Positions 8,799-16,254 of a stretch of 64,000 bases of DNA are shown piece by piece. A program made the translations under genes and the position numbers. This DNA comes from CF-162 sp040882565 (GTDB taxonomy: Bacteria > Chloroflexota > Dehalococcoidia > SM23-28-2 > RBG-16-64-32), in NCBI GenBank assembly GCA_040882565.1, contig JBBEAZ010000042.1:62001-126000 (forward strand). Direction: 5' to 3'. The notes below the pieces were generated by a model, which was not told the DNA's origin, made no database searches, and saw nothing but the letters and a program-made list of their open reading frames with translations. Within the stretch, counting starts at the first letter, position 1; each line of letters opens with the position of its first letter.

Positions 8799-9099
8799 GC
8801 GCAGCGTCGATCATCTTACGGGCCTCCTTCGGCATCTCGACGCCGAACTCGTCGAACTTGCGCTCCGCCCAGCGGCCGATCTGGCGCGGGTCCTTGTAGT
8901 CCTCCAGGCGCTTCGGCTCCGACCCGTAGTCCCGCAGCACGTCGGCCTCCGAGCGGTGGACCGCGAACTTGGACAGAGCTCGTTCGAGCTTCTTCGAGCC
9001 ACATTCGCGGCATTTCGCGTCGACGCTGGCGCTGACGCTCTTCGTGAAGACGCTGTTCAGCGTGCCGCAGTTCGCGCACTTGTACTCGTATATCGGCAT
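8761..9099 (-). CDS. FmdB-type zinc ribbon protein
   Basis: Small 112-residue protein. It has an N-terminal FmdB/CxxC_CXXC_SSSS regulatory domain (MPIYEYKCANCGTLNSVFTK, then CRECGSKKLERALSKFAV), in which four cysteines bind one zinc ion. The remaining 70 residues are charged and helical. It is a diverged duplicate of the next gene upstream (9105-9473): both share MPIYE, the CxxC pairs, the AVHRS motif and an Arg/Trp-containing helix. The ATG at 9097-9099 is 5 nt from the neighbour's stop. Such proteins are loosely linked to regulation or metal handling; the role here is unknown. Confidence 0.85.
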   Translation of the reverse strand: MPIYEYKCANCGTLNSVFTKSVSASVDAKCRECGSKKLERALSKFAVHRSEADVLRDYGSEPKRLEDYKDPRQIGRWAERKFDEFGVEMPKEARKMIDAAREGDFPDPVRDL

Positions 9100-9104
9100 C
9101 GTAT

Positions 9105-9473
9105 TCAGTCTACACCGGCGAAGCCGTCGTCGAGATCGTCGCCAGAGTCGCCCTCGTCCGGCATCTCTCCGGCTTCCATGCGGTCGAGCTGGCCCTCCAT
9201 CTCCGCATCCAGCGGCTCGCCCGTGTCGCGGCTCATCTTCCTCACCCACTTTGCGATCGATCGCGGGTCATCCTCGTCGATACCGTCGAGGCTCGACTCG
9301 TCAAAGCCGGAGTCGTCGCCGCCGCTGCGGTGGACGGCAACACGGGAAAACAGGCGCTTTAGTTTCGTGGAGCCACAGTGCCCGCATACGCCCGAGACCG
9401 TGGCGGAAACGCTGCGCACGAAGATGGACGTGCGTTTGCTGCAGGCGGCGCAGCGGAACTCGTAGATCGGCAC
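9105..9473 (-). CDS. FmdB-type zinc ribbon protein (paralog)
   Basis: 122-residue zinc ribbon protein: MPIYEFRCAACSKRTSIFVR is followed by CGHCGSTKLKRLFSRVAVHR, giving the two CxxC knuckles of the FmdB family. The C-terminal half is very acidic (Asp/Glu/Gly-rich), unlike its paralog at 8761-9099. The GTG start at 9473 has GAGGG about 9 nt upstream, embedded in the end of the nuclease gene whose stop lies 1 nt before. Tandem duplication followed by divergence of the tails is the simplest reading. Function unknown. Confidence 0.85.
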   Translation of the reverse strand: MPIYEFRCAACSKRTSIFVRSVSATVSGVCGHCGSTKLKRLFSRVAVHRSGGDDSGFDESSLDGIDEDDPRSIAKWVRKMSRDTGEPLDAEMEGQLDRMEAGEMPDEGDSGDDLDDGFAGVD

Positions 9474-9474
9474 G

Positions 9475-10224
9475 CTACCAGCCCTCTCGCTCGCGGCGGG
9501 AGTCGATTTCCGTGCGGAATTCGCAGACCTTGTAGTAGGGGCAATTGGGACAGTGTGGGCCGATCGTCGGCGGAAACTCGGTCACGTCCTCCATCTCGCG
9601 CACTGTGACGAGCAAGTCTTCGCGTGTCCGGCGCTTGTCGTTCGCGTTAAGCTCCGTCGTCCAAACCGTACCGTCGTCGAGGTACCAGAACGAGGCCTTC
9701 GAGGCTGTCCGCCCTAGCGCATCCTCGGTCAGGATCGCGTAGAGCCTGAGCTGCTCCGGGTCGATCTCATCGGGTTGCGTGCCGCCTTTGTAGTCGATGA
9801 TGTGCAGCGTCCCGTCCGGCTCCTCGTCGATGCGATCGAGGCGGCCGAACAAGGTGACGCCGGGCGCGACCTCGACCTGGAAGTACGGCTCGACCAGCAT
9901 CGGTTCGGCCGCGAGGTCGAAGTTGCGCGCGAAGCTCCGCAGCTGGTACAAGGACGCCTCGCGGTGCACCTCGACGCCTGGGACACGGTGGTATCCCGGT
10001 GAGAGCGCCACCCAGCCCTCTTCGAACAGACGGATGAGCGTCTCATTGTTGCGATCCTCGTTGGCTATCTTCGTGTAGAAGTCGCAGAGCACGCGATGAA
10101 CGAGACTGCCGGCTGTGTCTGCGGGCCGGAGGCGAGGCCGCGTCTCCTTCTCCAGGTACTGGTAGCGGAAGCGAAGTCGGCAGCTCGCAAACACCCTGAC
10201 TTTGAGCGCGGACACACGGACCAT
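9475..10224 (-). CDS. PD-(D/E)XK nuclease with RecB/Cas4-type Fe-S site
   Basis: RecB-family exonuclease-like protein of 249 residues. Residues include a conserved His near 43, FGRLDRID (Asp130), HIIDYKGG (Asp144, Lys146) forming the PD-(D/E)XK site, and a C-terminal CPNCPYYKVC run (Cys225, 228, 234). The last, with Cys15, could hold a 4Fe-4S cluster as in AddB and Cas4. It is a stand-alone nuclease: no helicase and no CRISPR genes are nearby. The start at 10224 is chosen because a TACAAT box ends 6 nt before it; a longer in-frame reading to 10281 would place that promoter inside the gene. It heads the zinc-ribbon/lipoprotein/translin operon. Confidence 0.85.
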   Translation of the reverse strand: MVRVSALKVRVFASCRLRFRYQYLEKETRPRLRPADTAGSLVHRVLCDFYTKIANEDRNNETLIRLFEEGWVALSPGYHRVPGVEVHREASLYQLRSFARNFDLAAEPMLVEPYFQVEVAPGVTLFGRLDRIDEEPDGTLHIIDYKGGTQPDEIDPEQLRLYAILTEDALGRTASKASFWYLDDGTVWTTELNANDKRRTREDLLVTVREMEDVTEFPPTIGPHCPNCPYYKVCEFRTEIDSRREREGW

Positions 10225-10230
10225 GCGGCA

Positions 10231-10236
10231 ATTGTA
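10231..10236 (-). promoter_or_regulatory. -10 box for a leaderless nuclease transcript
   Basis: TACAAT on the minus strand ends 6 nt before the ATG at 10224, so transcription should begin at or next to the start codon. No Shine-Dalgarno is present. The -35 is not obvious. Confidence 0.5.
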
Positions 10237-10332
10237 GCGAGGATCACACTTTTTAATGCCGAAAACACCTTCACGATTCATAGGTCGTGTGTTAATCTTG
10301 CGACAAATCGGTTACATTGGTTCTCCTTACAA

Positions 10333-11256
10333 ATGGACACGTCTGGAGCATCGTTTAAACCCCAAGGCGTCGCCAGTCTCCCGGGCAAATGGCTCCGCGA
10401 GTTGCGACAGCAGTTGGATGTCGTCCTGACCTGGCGGCCCGGCAAGCGAGACGCCGCCGAAGTCATCCTGATCGTCGGCACTCTGCCCCTGTACTATCTC
10501 GCGCGCGGCCTCACCGAGACGCGGGTTGACGAGGCGGTACAGCGCGGGATCGACATCGTGCGCGTGGAGCAGAGCCTCGGCATCTTCTGGGAGGTGGAAC
10601 TCCAGAGCTGGGCTCTTTCCTATGGCTGGCTGATCAAGTTCCTCAACTGGTTCTATCTCTTCGGCCACCTGCCGGTGATCGGCGTGCTTGCCGTATGGAT
10701 GTACTTCTGGCACCGGCCTCAGTACCTGCTGATGCGCAACGCCTTCCTGCTCTCCGGCGCGATTGCGCTGATCTTCTATGTCAACTTCCCGACGGCGCCT
10801 CCGCGGCTATTGCCAGATAGCCTGGGCTACAACTTCGTCGATACCGTATTCGACCAGTACAACACCGGTCGGCCCTGGACGCCGGGGGAGTTTGTAAACG
10901 AATACGCCGCCTTCCCCAGCATGCACATCGGCTGGAACGCGCTTGCAGGCATCGCGATGTGGCTCGCGACGAGGAACTTCTTCGTGAGGGCGTTCGCGGT
11001 CATCATGCCCAGCATCATGCTGGCGGACATCGTTCTCACAGGCAACCACTACATCATCGACGCCTTTGCCGGGTTCGTCGTCATGATGATCGGGCTCGGC
11101 ATCGCTGTCGGCGCCAAGAAGCTGGCGACCCGCATCGTCTCGCCGGATAGCAAAGACGCCCGCGAGAAGGGCTGGGTGTCGTGGATGTACTGGTTCTGCG
11201 GCGTTGCCTACGAACCCCGCGAGTCGCGTGGACAGAGGACGCTGCACACCGCATAA
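10333..11256 (+). CDS. PAP2-superfamily integral membrane phosphatase/phosphotransferase
   Basis: Membrane protein of 307 residues with about six membrane segments. The signature sits in AAFPSMHIGWNALAG (PSMH) and in GNHYIIDAFAG (HxxxD), the two catalytic histidine motifs of PAP2 enzymes. The arrangement fits the Aur1/Ipt1-like inositolphosphotransferase branch rather than small phosphatidate phosphatases, so a role in head-group transfer on membrane lipids is likely. The start is the ATG at 10333; upstream in-frame sequence overlaps the divergent nuclease gene and has no PAP2 similarity. A radical SAM gene follows 48 nt later on the same strand. Confidence 0.85.
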   Translation: MDTSGASFKPQGVASLPGKWLRELRQQLDVVLTWRPGKRDAAEVILIVGTLPLYYLARGLTETRVDEAVQRGIDIVRVEQSLGIFWEVELQSWALSYGWLIKFLNWFYLFGHLPVIGVLAVWMYFWHRPQYLLMRNAFLLSGAIALIFYVNFPTAPPRLLPDSLGYNFVDTVFDQYNTGRPWTPGEFVNEYAAFPSMHIGWNALAGIAMWLATRNFFVRAFAVIMPSIMLADIVLTGNHYIIDAFAGFVVMMIGLGIAVGAKKLATRIVSPDSKDAREKGWVSWMYWFCGVAYEPRESRGQRTLHTA

Positions 11257-11304
11257 TTCCTAACGACGTGAAGAGCACCCCGCGCGCTGCAAGGACCCGC
11301 CCTC

Positions 11305-12330
11305 TTGCAGATTAAGAACCTGCTCCAGGCCGTCCCCCGCGTTCTCTTTTCCAACTCCCCGCTCGATGCCCAGTTGATCGTCACCCGCCGCTGCAATCTG
11401 TCCTGCGGCTACTGCAGCGAGTTCGACAACTTCTCGCAGCCCGTGCCACTGGAAGACCTGAAAGAGCGCATCGACGCCCTCCACCGCCTCGGCTCGATCA
11501 ACATCACGCTCCTCGGCGGCGAGCCATTGATGCATCCGGACGTCGCGGAGATCGTGCGCTACGCGGGCCGCAAGTCCAACGTCAGCATCGTCACCAACGG
11601 TTTCCTTCTCCGCAACGGCGTCATCGAGTCACTGAACGAGGCTGGCCTGAACAACCTGACGGTCTCCATCGATACCCTGCACGCGGACCCGTCGCGCTAC
11701 ATCCAGAAGTCGTTTCGCTCCCTCAAGACCCGTCTCGAGCGGCTGGCGCGGCTCGCCAAGTTCGACGTGCACGTGACGGCAGTGCTCTGCGACTCCTCAA
11801 AGGACGACTTCCAGGAGTTGATGCGCGAGGTGCAGGCGTTCGGCTTCCGGATGTCGGTGAATCTGATCCACAACGCCAAGGGCTACATCACGATCAAGGG
11901 CGAGCCGTACGTCGAGCTATACGAGAATTTCTACCAGAACGGCAAGCCGTTCACCTTCCTCGACTACGAGTATGGCAAGAAGCTGCTTGCGGGTGAGACG
12001 CCCGACTGGACCTGCAAAGCCGGCGCGCGCTACCTCTACGTCGACGAGCATGGCGATGTCCAGCTCTGCGCTTCCCAGCTGGGCCACTACCAGAAACCGA
12101 TCCTCGAGTACACCAAGGCCGATCTCGACGCCAACGCCAAAACGAAGAAGGGCTGCGAGGAAGGGTGCTCTGTCGGCTGCGCGTTCCGCTGCTCGCTCGT
12201 CGACAACGACAAGCCGGCGTTCCTCAAGGCCGTCGTCCAGGGCGCCACCCGCGGCACACTATTCGACAGCAGCCGCCGCACCCAGAAGACGGCGAAGTTG
12301 CGCGCCACACCCGCCCTGGGCGACGACTAG
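11305..12330 (+). CDS. Radical SAM protein with C-terminal cysteine cluster (SPASM-like)
   Basis: 341-residue radical SAM enzyme. Cys30, Cys34 and Cys37 in RRCNLSCGYC bind the [4Fe-4S] cluster that cleaves S-adenosylmethionine. LLGGEPLMHP is the GGE motif, and SIVTNGFLL and LTVSIDTLHA are later core strands. After residue 240 come cysteines in DWTCKAG, VQLCAS and CEEGCSVGCAFRC, which suggest one or two auxiliary clusters. The start is a TTG at 11305. Close relatives act on lipids, peptides or cofactors; the neighbouring PAP2 gene hints at lipid modification, but the substrate is unknown. Confidence 0.82.
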   Translation: MQIKNLLQAVPRVLFSNSPLDAQLIVTRRCNLSCGYCSEFDNFSQPVPLEDLKERIDALHRLGSINITLLGGEPLMHPDVAEIVRYAGRKSNVSIVTNGFLLRNGVIESLNEAGLNNLTVSIDTLHADPSRYIQKSFRSLKTRLERLARLAKFDVHVTAVLCDSSKDDFQELMREVQAFGFRMSVNLIHNAKGYITIKGEPYVELYENFYQNGKPFTFLDYEYGKKLLAGETPDWTCKAGARYLYVDEHGDVQLCASQLGHYQKPILEYTKADLDANAKTKKGCEEGCSVGCAFRCSLVDNDKPAFLKAVVQGATRGTLFDSSRRTQKTAKLRATPALGDD

Positions 12331-12341
12331 CCCGCTCTGGC

Positions 12342-13349
12342 CTACTGAAGCAGGCTGTTCGCGTGGTTGAAGACACCCTCGGGGCTGTCCAGCCATGCCC
12401 ACACGTGCAGCAGCCAGCCCGTCTCCTGGACAAAGACACCGCCACAGTCCCCCTCGTTGAAGGCAATCGTCACCCCGCCGCCCGCGAGGAAGCAGAGGTT
12501 GGAGTGGTAGTGCCAGCCGGCCAGCCCGCCAAGCCCGGTTTCAGGCGGAACGTCATCGCCGAAGGTCTTCGGCAGCGTGTACGACATCCCGGCGAGCTTC
12601 CAACCGTCCGCGCCGTCGTCCTGATAAAGCAGGATCGATGGGTGTGCCGGATCTAGCCCTTCCAGGCCATCCTTGAAGAAGTGCGCGCCGATTAGCGGTA
12701 AGTCGGGCGTGATGCGCAGGTAACCCTCAGCTTCCGCGACCGCCACGTTCTGGTACTTCTCGGTGCCGGCGCGGGCGTCAACCAAGAACTGCTCAGCGAA
12801 GGCGAGGTTCTCGGCCGTCACCGTCTGATTGTTCGCCGGCTCGTGCATCGTCGACTCCGCCAGCGCAACGGTCGCCTGGTTGTCGCGCAGGACGTGCGCC
12901 ATATGGCCGTGGTGCAAAGCGGCGCTCAGGCCCCCGCCGTGCGTGGCCGTATCCGTGTGGGCATCCGACACAGCCGCGGACGCGTCGTGCACGTGACCCT
13001 CGTCCTCGTGCGACATGTTGTTGACGGCGGTGGCGAAGGCAGCAGAGCTGGAGCCGGCGATGACGATCGCCGCAACCGGCACCAGAAGCGAGAGCGCAAC
13101 GGAGCGCTTGCCCAGCACCCACCGGCTGTAGGGCCCGATGCAGGCGCCCAGGATCGTGACGGCGAGGCCGATGAAGATGAGCAGGTGGCCGGGGTTGCTC
13201 AGCGTGAAGAGGCCCTCACGGGCCGCCAGCGTTTCGTCTCGTCCGTGCAACCACGCGTCAACGGCGAACCCGTCCAGCAGGACAAATACGCCCAGCAGCA
13301 TCAGCCCATATCCCGCGGCGAACCCGCGCTCCTTCAGCAACGCGGTCAA
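12342..13349 (-). CDS. Histidine-rich membrane protein of unknown function
   Basis: 335-residue protein not assigned to a family. Three membrane segments lie in the first 110 residues (around 13-33, 53-72 and 85-105). A His/Asp/Glu-rich stretch follows (SHEDEGHVHDASAAVSDAHT and ALHHGHMAHVL, about 113-150), typical of metal-binding loops. The C-terminal 170 residues form a likely extracytoplasmic domain with HYHSNLC and paired cysteines. The start is a TTG preceded by GGGAGGTGG, and TACAAT at 13382-13387 is a plausible -10. Metal sensing or transport is a guess from composition only. Confidence 0.65.
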   Translation of the reverse strand: MTALLKERGFAAGYGLMLLGVFVLLDGFAVDAWLHGRDETLAAREGLFTLSNPGHLLIFIGLAVTILGACIGPYSRWVLGKRSVALSLLVPVAAIVIAGSSSAAFATAVNNMSHEDEGHVHDASAAVSDAHTDTATHGGGLSAALHHGHMAHVLRDNQATVALAESTMHEPANNQTVTAENLAFAEQFLVDARAGTEKYQNVAVAEAEGYLRITPDLPLIGAHFFKDGLEGLDPAHPSILLYQDDGADGWKLAGMSYTLPKTFGDDVPPETGLGGLAGWHYHSNLCFLAGGGVTIAFNEGDCGGVFVQETGWLLHVWAWLDSPEGVFNHANSLLQ

Positions 13350-13687
13350 TCTCGCCCACCTCCCACGATCAGCGTGTGGTTATTGTACGCCCGCGGGCCA
13401 TCATTCGTTCCCTGCGCTCACATACGTAGCCGCAGCGCCTGCAGGCCTGCCTAAATGACATCGCGACGGACAATTCAAGTCGCCAGGTGCGAGCCGGCGT
13501 AGCCGCAGCGCCTTCAGGCCTGCCCAAATGACTTGCAAGCGGCGAGACACTCTGCAACAGTGCGACGCTTGGTACTAGCGTGGCGTTCGTACCGTTTAGT
13601 GATGATCTGGCACTGTGATCGGTCGTCGCGATTGGAGGCAGAGCTAGAAGCTCTGCGGCTACGGCCGAAACCGCGGTTCCAGGTTAT
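13350..13687. repeat. Non-coding spacer with two 35-bp direct repeats and a hairpin
   Basis: No convincing gene. Two near-identical 35-bp units begin CGTAGCCGCAGCGCC and end AAATGAC, at 13425-13459 and 13498-13532, 73 bp apart, differing at about three positions. A perfect 8-bp hairpin (GCAGAGCT-AGA-AGCTCTGC) lies at 13638-13656. The right part is upstream of nothing on the plus strand and downstream of yraN on the minus strand, so the hairpin may help end the yraN transcript. Confidence 0.6.
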
Positions 13688-14092
13688 TCACCCTTCGACC
13701 GCGTTCTCGTAGTGCTCCAGCGAGAGCAGACGGCCATCTCCGGCGAAGTCGATCGCGATCACATCGATCCGCCACTGCTCTGGCAGGCCCTCGCGCGCCT
13801 GGCCATACGCCTCGGCCATCGCAACCATCCGGCGCTGCTTGGCAGGCGACAGCGACTCCGCCGCGGTCCCCATCGCCGGCCCACGGCGGCAGCGTACCTC
13901 CACGAAGGTCAGCACATTGGCGGCCTCGGCAATGATGTCGATTTCGCCCGCAGCCGTCCGGAAGTTGCGCTCACGGACGGTGTAGCCTTTGGCCGCCAGG
14001 TGCTCAGCGGCGAGGCGCTCGCCGAGTTCGCCCAGAGCGCGGCGGCCGTTGTCCCTGTTCCCGGTTCCCAGTTCCGCGTTCCTCGCCGTCAA
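13688..14092 (-). CDS. YraN/UPF0102 family endonuclease-like protein
   Basis: 134-residue member of UPF0102, a restriction-endonuclease-like fold. The core is intact: RRALGELGERLAAEHL helix, then GEIDIIA (acidic metal ligand) and LTFVEVRCR, with the E-x-(K/R)-like end of a PD-(D/E)XK site. Function in bacteria is unsettled; Holliday-junction or ssDNA cleavage has been suggested for relatives. The TTG start at 14092 overlaps the phosphotriesterase stop. The first 14 codons coincide with a GGGAAC-type repeat (14051-14082), so the extreme N-terminus may be repeat-derived. Confidence 0.88.
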   Translation of the reverse strand: MTARNAELGTGNRDNGRRALGELGERLAAEHLAAKGYTVRERNFRTAAGEIDIIAEAANVLTFVEVRCRRGPAMGTAAESLSPAKQRRMVAMAEAYGQAREGLPEQWRIDVIAIDFAGDGRLLSLEHYENAVEG

Positions 14093-15039
14093 TACGCGCC
14101 CTGCATCTCGAAGATGCGCCGCGGGTTGTCGACGGTCATCGCCGTGACATCGGCTTCACTGACGCCCGCTTCGCGGAGTGCGGGCAGTACGTCATCCGGG
14201 ATGTGATTGAAGTGCCAGTTCGGCAGGACTTTCGGCAGCAGGGGAGGATCGACCCAGTCGAAGTAGCACGAGACATCGTGGGAGAGCACCATCTTGTTGG
14301 CATAGCCTAGGTCACACATCTTCTTGATCGTAGCCACGCGCTGGGCGGTCGGCAGGAAGATATCGATTCCGAAGCGGTCCATACCGATGAACGATCCGCG
14401 GTCGCAGATCTTCCTCAGGTATCCTGTGTCCTCGGTGTCCCCGCTGTGACCAATGACGATGCGACCGAGATCGGCGCCTTCGCTCTCAAAAACGTCCTGC
14501 TGCTTTAGACCGACCTCGCTCGCTGCATGGGTGTGCGTCGAGATCGGGACACCGGTGGCGCGGTGGGCTTTCGCGGCCGCCTGGAGAATGCGCTGCACGT
14601 CCGGTGTCACGCCGGGCTCATCGGTCGCACACTTGATGATACCCGCCTTGACGCCGGTGGCCATGATACCTTCGATGATGTCGCGGACGAAGAGATCGGC
14701 GATGTGCTCCACGGAACGGCCGCTCTGGGCGCTGAAATAGTGCGGGACGTCCCAGTAGATGCCCGTGGCGACGATCACTTGCATGCCGCTGCCCTTGACT
14801 GCGTCTTTCACGAACGGAATGTCGCGCCAGCTCCCCGGCGTAAGGTCGACCATCGTCTTCACGCCTCGCTTCTGCACGTCCTTCAGCTTCTGGATGGAGT
14901 CTGAAAGTGCGGCAGCGCGGTCGAACACCGGGAAGTTCTCCCTGACGCCGGGGGAATGGATGACGACGTGCTCGTGCATGAGCGTGAAGCCGAGATCGGC
15001 GGTGTCGATCGGGCCGGAGACGGAGTTGACGGTGGGCAT
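14089..15039 (-). CDS. Phosphotriesterase-family metal-dependent hydrolase
   Basis: TIM-barrel amidohydrolase-superfamily enzyme of 316 residues. LMHEHVVI supplies the first two metal-binding histidines. GIIKCATDEPG supplies the bridging lysine, STHTHAA and VIGHSGD the further histidines, and LSHDVS the catalytic aspartate. Relatives hydrolyse phosphotriesters or, more often, lactones; the natural substrate cannot be told. The ATG at 15039 has an AAGGGAG ribosome-binding site, and TATAAT at 15068-15073 is its -10. It is followed by yraN with overlapping stop and start. Confidence 0.88.
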   Translation of the reverse strand: MPTVNSVSGPIDTADLGFTLMHEHVVIHSPGVRENFPVFDRAAALSDSIQKLKDVQKRGVKTMVDLTPGSWRDIPFVKDAVKGSGMQVIVATGIYWDVPHYFSAQSGRSVEHIADLFVRDIIEGIMATGVKAGIIKCATDEPGVTPDVQRILQAAAKAHRATGVPISTHTHAASEVGLKQQDVFESEGADLGRIVIGHSGDTEDTGYLRKICDRGSFIGMDRFGIDIFLPTAQRVATIKKMCDLGYANKMVLSHDVSCYFDWVDPPLLPKVLPNWHFNHIPDDVLPALREAGVSEADVTAMTVDNPRRIFEMQGAY

Positions 15040-15067
15040 CGCGGGCTCCCTTCTTGTAACGTCGCCG

Positions 15068-15073
15068 ATTATA
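15068..15073 (-). promoter_or_regulatory. -10 box of the phosphotriesterase-yraN transcript
   Basis: A perfect TATAAT on the minus strand, about 28 nt before the ATG at 15039. A Shine-Dalgarno lies in between, so this transcript carries a normal leader. Confidence 0.5.
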
Positions 15074-15103
15074 GCGAAACCCGATGCGCGGTAGGCGAGT
15101 CGC

Positions 15104-15790
15104 CTAGAGCACGGCGACGAGCGCCGGTTCTGGCTCCGGCAGCGGCATCAGCTCGAGTTGCTCGCCGAGCAGCATCTCCTTGACCGGCGAGAACGAGCGC
15201 CGGTGCAGCTCGCAGGGCCCGACGTCGCGAATCGCCTGGATATGCTCCGGCGTATAGTAACCCTTGTGACCGCTGAAGCCGTAAGCGGGATAGCGCTCGC
15301 CGTGCGCGGTCATCAGCCGATCACGGGCGACCTTGGCGATGATCGAGGCGGCGGCGATCGAAAGCGATGTGGAGTCACCCCTGATGATCGGCGTCTGCTC
15401 GACGCGGCACGCCCGCAAGGGGAAGGCGTCGAGGAGCAGGTGGTGGGGACGCACGCAGAGGTCGCTGATCGCGCTGAGCATCGCCTGGCGGGAGGCCTCG
15501 GCGATGCCTATGCGGTCGATCGTCTCGACGGACACGAATCCGACGGCGGCAGCGAGTGCCTTATCCCAGATCAATTCCGCCAGCTCCTCGCGCAACGCCC
15601 GGGGGACCTGCTTGCTGTCGTTGACATTCTTCAGCCAGCGAAAGCGCGCACCAGGGGCAAAGACGACCGCGCCGGCTGCGACAGGACCCGCCAGGGGCCC
15701 CCGGCCGACCTCGTCGATCCCGGCGATGAAGGACACGTCGTCCAGCCATAGGCGGCGCTCGAAGGAGAAGTCAGCCCGGCCGGAAGCCAT
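15104..15790 (-). CDS. rnhB: Ribonuclease HII
   Basis: Cleaves RNA of RNA-DNA hybrids and misincorporated ribonucleotides. The 228-residue protein has IAGIDEVGRGPLAGP with the DE catalytic pair, then a Ser/Thr-rich SLSIAAASIIAKVARDRLM helix and a SGHKGYYTPEH segment, all diagnostic of type 2 enzymes. The start at 15790 (MASGRADFSF) is preferred over 15850 because a near-consensus promoter (TTGACA-N17-TAGCAT) lies in the extra stretch. The transcript then begins only about 4 nt before the ATG. Confidence 0.95.
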   Translation of the reverse strand: MASGRADFSFERRLWLDDVSFIAGIDEVGRGPLAGPVAAGAVVFAPGARFRWLKNVNDSKQVPRALREELAELIWDKALAAAVGFVSVETIDRIGIAEASRQAMLSAISDLCVRPHHLLLDAFPLRACRVEQTPIIRGDSTSLSIAAASIIAKVARDRLMTAHGERYPAYGFSGHKGYYTPEHIQAIRDVGPCELHRRSFSPVKEMLLGEQLELMPLPEPEPALVAVL

Positions 15791-15800
15791 CGTTGCGGCT

Positions 15801-15829
15801 ATGCTAGGGTGTGGTGCGGGATCTGTCAA
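15801..15829 (-). promoter_or_regulatory. rnhB promoter (TTGACA-N17-TAGCAT)
   Basis: Minus strand: TTGACA at 15824-15829, a 17-nt spacer, TAGCAT at 15801-15806. The -10 ends 10 nt before the ATG at 15790, so the mRNA is nearly leaderless. It decides the rnhB start. Confidence 0.75.
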
Positions 15830-15865
15830 CGTGAGTAATCCGTTTGCCAATTGATTGAGGGCTAT

Positions 15866-15892
15866 GTTCCTTGTTCCCAGTTCCCTGTTCCC
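15866..15892. repeat. GGGAAC-type short repeat
   Basis: A run of GTTCC/GTTCCC units (GTTCCTTGTTCCCAGTTCCC and continuing) between rnhB and the tautomerase gene. It shares GTTCCCAGTTCC with 14051-14082, the start region of yraN. Confidence 0.5.
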
Positions 15893-15942
15893 TTACCGTG
15901 ATGGCGACCCAGGGCGAATCGTACAACACAGGAGGCAGGCAT

Positions 15943-16128
15943 ATGCCGATCGTTCGAGTAGAGATGTGGTCGGGGCGGACGCAGGCTCAGAAGAAGGAGC
16001 TGGCGCGGGTAATCACCGACGCCATGGTGAACATCGCGCACACCACGCCGGAAGCGACGATCGTCGTATTCGAGGACATCGAGAAGGAGAACTGGGCGCA
16101 ATCCGGCAAGCTTGCATCCGACGATTGA
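15943..16128 (+). CDS. 4-oxalocrotonate tautomerase family protein
   Basis: 61-residue tautomerase. After Met removal the N-terminal Pro acts as catalytic base: MPIVRVEMWSGRTQAQKKEL, followed by VVFEDIEKENWA. Length and the Pro1-Ile-Val start match the 4-OT family, whose members convert 2-hydroxydienoates to 2-oxo isomers in aromatic breakdown. No pathway partners are near, so the substrate is unknown. The ATG at 15943 has GGAGG 8 nt upstream; a longer reading from 15871 runs through a repeat and lacks support. Confidence 0.88.
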   Translation: MPIVRVEMWSGRTQAQKKELARVITDAMVNIAHTTPEATIVVFEDIEKENWAQSGKLASDD

Positions 16129-16188
16129 CTGTAACCATTCCGCGCAGGCTCCGTCAGACTAAGTGGGACCGAGCGCACCTCGGCCCTA

Positions 16189-16197
16189 TGGTACAAT
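16189..16197 (+). promoter_or_regulatory. Extended -10 box for ftsH
   Basis: TGGTACAAT, with TACAAT at 16192-16197 and a TG element just upstream. It sits 57 nt before the ftsH ATG, leaving a leader with a GAGAAAGAG ribosome-binding site. No good -35 is visible, as is usual with extended -10 promoters. Confidence 0.45.
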
Positions 16198-16254
16198 CCA
16201 CATAGAGAGGGTACGTCGCCAGACTGCCTGAAATCGCCTAGAGAAAGAGCCTGA

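Noticed and set aside
15791..15850. N-terminal extension of rnhB
   Set aside because: A TTGACA-N17-TAGCAT promoter lies within it, and the added residues do not match RNase HII.
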